Below, piece by piece: positions 10,661 through 18,136 of a stretch of DNA of 64,000 nt (position 1 is its first letter; every line of letters begins with the position of its first letter). The translations under genes and the position numbers were made by a program. A model generated the notes under the pieces. The model was given only the letters and a program-made list of their open reading frames with translations. It ran no database searches and was not told where the DNA came from. Source of the stretch: Homalodisca vitripennis. Lineage: Eukaryota > Arthropoda > Insecta > Hemiptera > Cicadellidae. The stretch is from assembly GCF_021130785.1 (NCBI RefSeq), contig NW_025776229.1, positions 62,001-126,000 of the forward strand, in the 5' to 3' direction.

Positions 10661-11805
10661 TTAGTCATCATAGCCGCCTACTCCATTAAATCTGTTATCA
10701 ATATTTTCAAAAGTTTTATTAACATCTTCTTTAAATTTAATTAAGTTTTCTTCTAGTTTATTTACTTTATCGAGATATAAATCGTTGTATTCAACGAGTT
10801 TTATGATCAATATTCTCAAAAGTTTTTGTGGCATCTAAACTAAACTTATCAAAAGACTGCTTATTTTTTATAACTTTTTCATTAATTTCGCCAAAAGTTT
10901 TCTTCTAGTTTAATTAATTTATCATGAAGTAAAGATTGATTAGTAAACTACTCTTTTAAAAACTTCACCATTTTTTCTATCGGTTTCATTAAAAACCCTC
11001 TTGAAATTTAGCGAAATGTTCTAAAAAGTTTGTTATTTTTCTCATAAAGATCGCCTTTATATAGATTGAAATTTTCCTCAAAATTTGTAAATTTTTCATC
11101 AACAATTTTCTATAGATCTTTTACTTCTCGCTTCAAGTTTTTTCATAGACTTCTGTTGTAAAATCTTTAACATGCTGTTTATGATTCTCATAATTTTGTT
11201 TTAGTTCATTAAACATTTTAATAGGATCTTCTAATTGAATCATTACAACAACATCAAATGGATTAATTCCTTTACTAACACCGCTAATTCTTTTTCCTTT
11301 AAAATCTAAGGCATCTTTAACATTCGGATCATGTAAATCAACAATATCGATGTTTTCTGATAATTTTAGAGGTTTTAAAAATTTGTTCTTTAACAACAAC
11401 ATCATGTTTGTCAATACCAGGTCGAACACCGACAATTCTTTTTTTATTAGCCAAACTAACATAATTCTTTTCAACTTTGATCGCTTCAGTAATTTTATCA
11501 GCTTTTTCGATATGAGACATTAAATTGGTAAATAATTTTTTTACACCATCATCAACTTCTTTTTCCAATGTTTTTATTTTATCAGCAACTTCATTTGGAA
11601 CTCATGAAATTTGCAAGTTTGTTATCATATTCTGCTTTAAAATCTTCAATCTCGACAGCAAACATATCTGAATCTGGAAGGTTTTGTAATAAATTTTTCT
11701 AACTTGTTATCAAACTCATTTCTCAAACTATCAAAATTCAAAACTATTATCTACATTTTGAATAATTTGTGTTCCAAATACGTCAAAAATATTTTGTGAA
11801 TCCAT
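10661..11805 (-). pseudogene. Coiled-coil fibre-like protein with tail-fibre repeat motifs, frameshifted
   Basis: Starts at ATG 11805 (MDSQNIFDVFGTQ) and ends with FNGVGGYDD at TAA 10661-10663; about 380 residues over five or more frame breaks. Most of it is Lys/Glu/Asn/Phe-rich heptad-like sequence. Two copies of a distinctive unit lie about 50 residues apart: KRIVGVRPGIDKHDVVVKEQ (about 11390-11452) and KRISGVSKGINPFDVVVMIQ (about 11235-11300). This R-I-x-x-V-x-x-G-x-x-x-x-D-x-V pattern resembles the trimeric shaft motif of phage tail fibres. My inference is an attachment fibre or spike. A scaffold protein is the alternative. It lies 2 bp after the protease stop, inside the structural gene run. 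Confidence 0.5.
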
Positions 11806-11807
11806 AT

Positions 11808-12220
11808 TTATTTAAGTAATAATTTGTTAACAACTTCTTTAAAATCTTTACCAGTACTCAGTTCATTCAAACACAAAAAACACATAAATGACCACAAATT
11901 GGGGGATCTTTATAGTCTTGAATCTGAGAATCATTGTAGTAGACGCTTGATTTTTTCAAAATATTTTAATCAATTCTATAGGTTGTTTTGTCCTCAATTC
12001 TTCCATACGAATCAAAATAACATGCATTCTTATCATTTTTATAATAACAAATCCAATGCGTTCCACTTCCCATAATCGAGTCTAAATTCACAATTCCACA
12101 TTCAAATTTCTTAACTTTTTCAGGTAATGTATCTCTCATGAAGATTCCTCTAAAATGTTTAATATTTTTGCAGATTTCTTCCAATTCCCCGAATGTTAAA
12201 GGTTTAAATTTTTTTTTCAA
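11808..12220 (-). pseudogene. PRO: Adenain/Ulp1-type cysteine protease (maturation protease), frameshifted
   Basis: ATG 12220 opens 84 codons with FRGIFMRDTLPEK, then GIVNLDSIMGSGTHWICYY (catalytic His in GTHW) and CYFDSYGRI (catalytic Asp region). After a frameshift near 11970 come SQIQDYKDPPICGHLC, which carries the oxyanion Gln and the catalytic Cys, and a final frame with ELSTGKDFKEVV ending at TAA 11808-11810. Order and spacing match the adenovirus protease-like enzyme of Polintons, which cleaves capsid precursors. At least two frameshifts; all catalytic residues present. Overlaps the end of the upstream gene by 17 bp. Confidence 0.85.
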
Positions 12221-12659
12221 TGTTTGATTTCACGTAATTCAAAGTTTTTTCATCTAATCCAGATCCTGTAACATCTTCCAACTCTTTATCTAACCAATTT
12301 AAAATGTTTCGAACAATAGGAATCACAATCCTTTTTAACGATTGGAGCAGCTTTACGAACATAAGGAACAACATTTTTAAACAAACTGGAATATTTTCTC
12401 CAAAATCTAATAAATCTTTCAAAAGTCCACCATTTTTGAGTTCTTTCAACTGATTATAAGAAAATTCTATTCTGGTTCCTTTATTGTTTTTTCTTATGTT
12501 TTTCGAGTTTATTGTATTGTCTATTTGTTAAAAATATCTTATCTTCGCCATTTTTTAGTTGATCTATTTTAAATTGAATACTAACGGGTATTTTTCTTCT
12601 TAAAAGCGGATTTTATTTTTTCTTTCTGATTTTTTGCTGAAATTTACATTCACCTCCAT
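12204..12659 (-). pseudogene. Basic/hydrophobic core-like small capsid protein, frameshifted
   Basis: ATG 12659 follows CTATATAA. The N-terminal part is very Lys-rich with LTNRQYNKLEKHKKK. It is followed in another frame by TRIEFSYNQLKELKNGGLLK and a hydrophobic stretch around FKNVVPYVRKAAPIVKK, ending with SGLDEKTLNYVKSNIEKK. The design (Lys-rich LTxxQ-xxLEK block, FSxxQL, GG-hydrophobic segment) is what I remember for small Polinton proteins compared with adenovirus core/minor capsid peptides. At least three frameshifts. Role in genome condensation or membrane interaction is an inference. Confidence 0.55.
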
Positions 12660-12667
12660 TTATATAG
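12657..12667 (-). promoter_or_regulatory. Start-codon TATA motif CTATATAAATG
   Basis: Exact consensus member, containing the ATG of the core-like gene (12204-12659). Confidence 0.55.
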
Positions 12668-13983
12668 TTAAAATTTCAAGTTCTCTTCGATTCCCATTCC
12701 TAGTTTTCTCTTCAAAAACATTGCTCCAGCTGTTGGAAGCGCAACAAATCTTTCACCTAAACTAGCATCTTTTGATAAAAATCTATCCATTGCTTTATCT
12801 TGCAAAACTTTATCTGCTATATGTCTGGAATTTGTGTCTCTATGTTTTGCATAAAAAATATCGTGTTCCATAGCAGCTTGATCTAATTTATTTATACCAG
12901 GATCTCCTCTTTTTTAGTCCTTTTTTCGAGTTTTGTGCCAGGCCCCAGATACTGATAAGTTGGTACGTGTAATTCAAAAGGTAAAATTGTTGATAAAATC
13001 ATTCAAAAGTCCACTACCCTCAATCATAGATGAACTTATTGCCGGCAAAACTCGTTTTAAATATTTAATTCCATCAGGTTTTTCAATCATTTCATCAAGT
13101 TTGTTCGAAATAAAATCTTTAATCGCTTTCTTTTTCGTTCAAAAAATTGTTGTTTCCAGCCTTCTCTTGAGCATAAATATAATTAATAATTCCATCGAGT
13201 TTTGTCAAATCGTCGATATATCTGTACTCAATCTTATTATCATTGTATTTTCTTACACCTGATCCTTCGATTCGTTTTTCCCAAATTGGTTTAATCAAAT
13301 TGAGATATTTTTTACCTTTACTTGACTTTGGTTTCTTAGTTGATGGATCATTATTTTTGTAAATTGAGGTCAGATTCCCATAAAATTTCAGTATACTTTT
13401 TTCAAGTCTTCTTCAGAATATAAATTATCTTTTGGAACATCAGTGCCTGTTAATAATCTCCATAAACCTTGAGTTCCTTTATATGTTTTATCTTTAATAA
13501 TGATATCATTATGTTCAAAATTCACGGGCAAATTTCCAATCATAAAACTTTTCTTTTTTTTATCCCAATACAAACCAAATTTATCATCCTTTGCTCTAGG
13601 AAGAAATTTTTTACCAATTTCACCAATTATTATATCCGTTGTTCCAGGACTTATTGGTTCAACTATGGTAGAGTCTTCAAATGATTCTAGGTCTAAATGG
13701 TGTTGAAGATGGTAATTTTGGCAATTCAAACTCAGATTCTGGTATCGAAATATCAGCAAATTGTCGTACAACTGGAACCAAATTCATCAAATTTTGATTA
13801 TCGCTTAAAAACATTTTCAATTTTGCCCTCAACATTTTTTATTGCAGAAGTTACAGGTTGATTAATTTTTTGAATAAGTTCTTGTTCTTCTTCATCCATT
13901 CGAATCTGTTCTTTAAATTCTTTGATTAATTTCTTTTCGATTTGATCAAGTTTTTTCGCTTCTTCAGAAGTTACGTTCGCCAT
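12668..13983 (-). pseudogene. Minor-capsid-like protein with C-terminal parvovirus-type phospholipase A2 domain
   Basis: About 435 codons from ATG 13983 over several frames. Residues 1-60 form a charged coiled coil ending in a Pro-Val-Thr segment. The centre (frame 13388-13771) has GTTDIIIGEIGKKFLPRAK, an aromatic YGLYWD-like strand, GNLPVNFEHNDIII and YKGTQGLWRLLTGTD, which I associate with the DUF8207 type of Polinton-linked proteins. The C-terminus carries YLGPGTKL (calcium loop) and, in the next frame, MEHDIFYAKHRDTNSRHIAD with the catalytic His-Asp pair, the phospholipase A2 signature of parvovirus VP1 capsids. In parvoviruses this domain breaches endosomes; the same role here is inferred. 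At least four frameshifts. Confidence 0.75.
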
Positions 13984-13991
13984 TTAATTAG
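13981..13991 (-). promoter_or_regulatory. Start-codon TATA motif CTAATTAAATG
   Basis: Weaker member of the series at the start of the minor-capsid/phospholipase gene. Confidence 0.4.
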
Positions 13992-14238
13992 AAAAATTTT
14001 GAAACGTGAACGTGGAAACGTAAAAAGTGAACGTGGAACGTAAAACGTGAACGTGGAAACGTGAAACACGAACGTGAAACACGAACGTGAAACGTAAACA
14101 CGAACGTAAAACATGAACGTGAAAACGTAAACACGAACGTGAAACATGAACGTGAAACATGAACGTGAACGTGGAACGTAAAAACCGAGAACACGAAACG
14201 TAAACGTTGAACGTAAAATCATGAAAACAACTAGATTA
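13992..14238. repeat. Degenerate ACGT-rich minisatellite between two capsid-module genes
   Basis: About 225 bp made of variants of AACGTGAAAC, AACGTAAAC and AACACG, with well over twenty ACGT or CACG cores. It lies between the ATPase stop and the start of the phospholipase gene and has no other content. The frames running through it give only Phe/Thr/Arg/Val repeats (for example FTFMFHVRV), which are not a protein. GC content is higher than in the neighbouring genes. It could be a replication or enhancer-like region, or a simple slippage product. Confidence 0.85.
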
Positions 14239-14905
14239 TCACACGTTTATATTGGAAAATTTATTCAAATATTTACCATTTTTAGGCTTCAAAGTTAGAT
14301 TAATAGTTAAAAATCCATAGTCTTCTTTCCAAATTTTATCACACAATTCATTAAAGTGGTTAAAAACTCATATCAGATCCCACATAATTGTTGTAAATCT
14401 TTCTCGAATAGTGATCGTCTTGCTTAAAAACACACAACATATTCAAATTATTTCTAATAACTTGTTTATCAACCTTTGAAAAGCATTGAGAAAGATAGAT
14501 ACAAGAGATATTTTTGTGACGGGACATTACGAAATATTCCTTAATAACGTCTTGATTTTCTAAAATACAATCATCAAAAACGATTAACGAATTGGGTTTA
14601 CATTCGCTTAACGGAACTATGTCCTCAGAAGCATTATAAAAATGTGATATTTTTTTGTTTTAAGTTTTTTCTCAATATTTTCAAATCTTTCTTGTAATTT
14701 TTTATAGGCGTCTTGTTCTAAAGATTTACTAAAAACATACAAATTGGAATAAGGAATCAACCTATTGTAGATAAAATTCAATAATAAAAGTTGTTTTTCC
14801 ACATCCACTTGAACCAACAATTAACAATCTGATTGGTTGATATTTCTTTTTTTCTTCAAAAGTTTGAAGTTTTATCTGATCTTTTTGCTTTAAAAATTTC
14901 TCCAT
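14239..14905 (-). pseudogene. ATP: FtsK/HerA-type genome-packaging ATPase, frameshifted
   Basis: ATG 14905 follows CTATTTAA. About 222 codons, the normal length for Polinton packaging ATPases. Walker A is RLLIVGSSGCGKTT at about residues 27-40, followed at once by a frame change in a T run. LIPYSNLYVFSKSLEQDAYK follows in the second frame. Walker B is NSLIVFDDC, with SRHKNISCIYLSQCF (sensor/arginine region), then NNLNMLCVFKQDD and an end just before TGA 14239-14241. The enzyme would pump DNA into the capsid. At least three frameshifts, motifs kept. Divergent from the penton-like gene across 40 bp. Confidence 0.85.
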
Positions 14906-14913
14906 TTAAATAG
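14903..14913 (-). promoter_or_regulatory. Start-codon TATA motif CTATTTAAATG
   Basis: Contains the ATPase start codon, inside the 40-bp divergent spacer shared with the penton-like gene. Confidence 0.5.
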
Positions 14914-14945
14914 AAGATTTTCATCTTGAAGCAACGCTTGCGAAA

Positions 14946-15732
14946 ATGAAGCTGTTCAAGTTGACTTCAGAAAGCTCTAAATTAGTTTTTAAACTTGGAA
15001 CATCCTATACACTTAGAGGAAGAATCAAATTATTTTATCGGTTTAAGCGGTTTTTATTCTGACAATTTTGTAATAAATATTAGTGAAAAGTTCTCCTTAT
15101 TGTATAGGATTTAGTGAGAAGAACATAACAAAATATTATGGTTTAAACAAAGGATATTATACTTTCGATCAAATTAAAAATTCCCTTAAAAATTATCTGA
15201 AAAACATTCAAACAATCAGATAAATCTTTAAACTTTGACGAAAACAAGTTTGAAATGCAAAAAAATTATCTCTCTAATAAAATTCAAATAAAAATCACCA
15301 GTAAGAATAATGTTTTCAGCAATTATTGTAGATTTGTTAGGGTTTGTTCAAGAAACTATTGAGCCAAATCAGGTATATTTAGGAAATAAAACGCCAAAAT
15401 TTAGACCGTTCGATGTAATTGAAGTGCACTGCAATCTCGTTGAACCTAGTTTTGAAAATCATACCGAACATTTACACAAAGAATCGGAAATTTTGTACAC
15501 TTTTTTCCCAAATGTTGCTTATGGATCAAAAATCAGTGAAAAACCAAATGAAATCGATTATATTCCAATTAGAAAAAATATTAAAAGAATTCAAAAAATC
15601 GTTCTGACTATTCAAGACTCTGAAGGAAATCTATTAAATAATGAGAGTAAAACAACAATATATTTAAGATTGGAAAAAGGATTAAAATGGACCCCAAAAT
15701 ATAAAAAAAAGCTTCGAAAACATACATTCTGA
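14946..15732 (+). pseudogene. Penton-like (single jelly-roll) minor capsid protein, frameshifted
   Basis: ATG 14946 opens MKLFKLTSESSKL. The next frame has LEEESNYFIGLSGFYSDNFV and ITKYYGLNKGYYTFDQIKNS. The last frame (15310-15732) has FVQETIEPNQVYL, KFRPFDVIEVHCNLVEPS, ILYTFFPNVAYGSKI and IDYIPIRKNIKRIQKI. A beta-rich protein of about 260 residues with an FDxIEVxCN strand and a FFPNVxxGxKI loop is the pattern I associate with the penton-type capsid vertex gene of invertebrate Polintons. Three frames are needed; one break sits at a GG doublet near 14999. It is encoded opposite to the other capsid genes. The family call is from memory and moderately sure. Confidence 0.6.
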
Positions 15733-15759
15733 AGGTAGGGGTGATTCGCCCCCGCCTTC
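15731..15759. terminator. GC-rich hairpin directly after the penton-like gene
   Basis: GAAGGTAGGGGT and GCCCCCGCCTTC form a stem of 12 positions with 11 pairs (two G-T) around a five-base loop GATTC. It overlaps the stop codon of the penton-like gene (TGA 15730-15732) by two bases and precedes the Bro-N region. It is by far the most GC-rich spot in the element. It may end or process transcripts. Confidence 0.6.
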
Positions 15760-16349
15760 AAACTTTCAAAAAAACACTGTTTTCATAAATGAAGCAGGCA
15801 TATATTCTTTAATCTTGAAATCTAAAATGAAAATAGCAGAAATGTTTCAAGATTGGGTTTTAGAAGAAGTTTTACCAAGTATTCGTAAATTTGGTGTGTA
15901 CAAACTTGAAAACAAGATTAAATATTTAGAGGACGAAGTTAAACACTTGCAAATTAAAGATGAAATAAAAACGGAAATAATCGCAAAAACAAAGTGTAAA
16001 AATTGACTTAATGAAACCAGACCTTGTTTGTAAAGATTTTTGCTAAGAAAAAAAACACCATGTTTTTGTATTAATTAAGAAGAATCACATGTGGGAATAT
16101 CCTTATTACGTTATCAGAGCTCAAAAGAGAGAAATACCGAAAAGATTGAAAGAACTTGAAATTGATTACCCAGAAATGGAAATTTTATTAAGACAAGGAG
16201 ATCCAAATAGTATAAAATCTCTACAACCAAATGAAAGAATCTTTGAATATTTATACAACGGAAATCATTTTACTACAAATATGGCAGAATCTCGACTGAT
16301 TTATAGAATATCTAAATTACACGATGAAAATGTTTCTAAATTTTACTAA
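15748..16349 (+). pseudogene. Bro-N DNA-binding regulator, 5'-truncated and frameshifted
   Basis: In one frame from about 15748, sequence reads TVFINEAGIYSLILKSK and then MFQDWVLEEVLPSIRKFGVY, the end of the Bro-N domain of baculovirus-repeated-ORF proteins. A Lys/Glu coiled coil follows up to 16006. After a frame change it continues as HHVFVLIKKN and MWEYPYYVIRAQKREIPKRL (16089-16349), which resembles the DUF3627-type C-terminal part that accompanies Bro-N or MSV199 domains. The first half of Bro-N is missing: the region 5' of TVFINEAG is the hairpin and the end of the penton-like gene. Bro proteins bind nucleic acid and modulate transcription in large DNA viruses. Its stop overlaps the convergent gene's stop. 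Confidence 0.75.
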
Positions 16350-16676
16350 AAAACTCTCGATTTATTATATTTTGTTTGTAAATGTTTAGCATAACTAGGT
16401 AACCATTGTAAAATCTTTTTTTCATATTCACAAGGCATTTCGTTTTTATAACTTTCGCTGAAAAATTTTTTTAGCACAATCTTTGCAAAAAGCATCTTTT
16501 CTATCTTTACTATACTGCCAGTTATTAAATTCAGAAATATATTTTTAATTTCTTTACAAAAAGTAACACTTTTTCTCTTCTAAAGTTAATTTGTTCATTT
16601 TATCATATAATTCCTTACAATAACAGTCTTTTCTATTCTCTTCTTGACACTTTGTACATTTCTTTTGAGACTCCAT
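16346..16676 (-). pseudogene. CxxC zinc-binding protein A (HNH/treble-clef-like), frameshifted
   Basis: ATG 16676 sits directly after CTATATAA. The product of about 108 codons has MESQKKCTKCQEENRKDCYC, a helix with KELYDKMNKLTLEEKK, a second pair CYFC lost in a frame break, FNNWQYSKDRKDAFCKDCAK, and ends at YNKSRVF. CxxC repeats with intervening SKDxKDxFCKDC resemble the zinc-binding halves of HNH/endonuclease VII-like proteins common in phages and large viruses, but no HNH catalytic motif is visible. Its stop overlaps the Bro-N gene stop by two bases. At least two frameshifts. Paralogue of the next gene. Confidence 0.55.
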
Positions 16677-16684
16677 TTATATAG
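16674..16684 (-). promoter_or_regulatory. Start-codon TATA motif CTATATAAATG
   Basis: Exact consensus member at zinc gene A. Confidence 0.55.
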
Positions 16685-16759
16685 AAAAAATTATTACACG
16701 ATGGAAAAATGTTAAACTCTTGAATTATGATATTTTTGTTTGTAAATGTTTTTGATTAA

Positions 16760-17102
16760 TTATTTAACCATTTTATAGTTCTTCCCACATTCACATTGAG
16801 TATCTTCATAATATAATCTATGGTGATTCTTTCTTTACACAATCTTTACAATATGAGTCTTTCTTATCTCTACTATAGTGATCACTATTTAAAACTCTGA
16901 AATTTTTTTAGTTTCTTTACATTTAAGACATTCTTTATCTTCCAAAGTTTAATTTTTCTATTTTATCATATAATTCTTTATGATATTCCCTTTCACAATC
17001 TTTGCAATTATAATGCATTCCATCTTTCCTATTTTTATCTTTATAAAATTCATTTAAATCTTTAAATTCTTTGCACTTTGTACATTTCTTTTGATGCGCC
17101 AT
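16760..17102 (-). pseudogene. CxxC zinc-binding protein B, paralogue of A, frameshifted
   Basis: ATG 17102 sits directly after CTATATATAA. It begins MAHQKKCTKCKEFKDLNEFY and continues with KDKNRKDGMHYNCKDC, then KELYDKIEKL as in gene A, a second block with HYSRDKKDSYCKDCVKK, and ends in a third frame with CECGKNYKMVK at TAA 16760. Four paired CxxC-type knuckles are therefore present. Relative to A it keeps a full first knuckle pair that A has partly lost, so the two arose by tandem duplication followed by divergence. Function unknown; nucleic-acid binding is a fair guess. Confidence 0.55.
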
Positions 17103-17112
17103 TTATATATAG
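17100..17112 (-). promoter_or_regulatory. Start-codon TATA motif CTATATATAAATG
   Basis: Consensus with one extra TA, at zinc gene B. Confidence 0.5.
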
Positions 17113-17122
17113 AAAATTTATA

Positions 17123-18136
17123 TTACAGTTTTGACTTCTTCAATTCATATTCATAAAACTTTCCGGTTATTTCTTCATTATTTAAATCTTTTATACTATA
17201 AGTTACAGGATCTGTGTTATTAATTTGATAAATCACAAAGATTTCTCTTGACCAATTGTTCTTATATTTGTTCGAAAATGTTTGTTTTTTACTAACAATT
17301 CTTACATGATCATTGACTTTAAATTTAGTTTTCGTGTGAATTTCAGGTGGAACATACTTGAAAACGGTCTCTAATAACTCCTTTCTGCATCCTTATCTAC
17401 GTCTTTCGGTTTCATTTTGATTGTGCTGTGAACTGTATCGTTATAATTGATACGATTTTTTGAAGAATATCGATCCATTTAAAGTTTTTATTAATCTCAA
17501 AAATTACTTTCATTCTCTCATTTTGAGTTCTGTTATATCTCTCTACAATACTTGATTTCTCTTCGTTTTCAGTATGATAAATCTTAATGTTGTATTTCCT
17601 CAAAAACATCGTTAAATTCTTTATTTTTAAACTCTAAAACCCTTATCTGTATGAAGTAGGTTAGGAGGTTTGTGATTGATCCTTATGGCATCTTTTACTA
17701 TATCTTCGACAGCTTTTGAAACATCCTTGCCGTTTTTTCTTTTGATAGCTCTTGACCAAGCATATTTTGAGAAAGTATCAATAACATTTAACATATACTT
17801 AAATCCATCATTTTGATCTGAATAGTTAGACATTATAACTAAATCTGCTGCCCATAAATCGTCAATTCCTAAAGTTATAATTTTTCTCTTTTTTAAACTT
17901 TTTTCGTACTGGTGCATGAATTTCTCGAGCTTCAATCTCTATCTCATCTTTAGTCTTCAATTCTTGCTTAACAGGTTTTGGATTTGGATTCTTTATAAAA
18001 CTTACTCTTGTTTGTCTTACATTTTGAACATTTTGCAGCAATTCTATACAATCCATTTTGAGTTTGAACGATTTTTGAATCTATATTTTTCGTTTTCTTT
18101 TTTACACTTGTGACAGTGAATTAAATCATCTTCCAT
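17123..18136 (-). pseudogene. INT: Retrovirus-type (rve) integrase with N-terminal zinc ribbon, frameshifted
   Basis: ATG 18136 abuts the polymerase stop (TAAATGG). The first 50 residues hold HCHKCKKENEKYRF and, in another frame, AAKCSKCKTNKSKF, a DUF5679-like ribbon. The catalytic core follows: LGIDDLWAADLVIMS (first Asp), GFKYMLNVIDTFSKYAWSR, NLLHTDKGF (second Asp) and KSSIVERYNRTQNERM (Glu), with WIDILQKIVSI. The C-terminal SH3/chromo-like region in further frames has HTKTKFKVNDHVRI and a tail ending KKSKL at TAA 17123. About 338 residues, standard for Polinton integrases, which insert the element with 6-bp duplications. At least four frameshifts; the D,D,E triad is kept. Confidence 0.9.

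Noticed and set aside
12933..13262. 109-codon plus-strand frame with hydrophobic stretches
   Set aside because: Antisense shadow of the minor-capsid/phospholipase gene, whose motifs lie on the minus strand.
13971..14222. Two overlapping frames rich in Phe, Thr, Arg and Val
   Set aside because: Produced by the ACGT-rich minisatellite; no start context and no link to the neighbouring genes.
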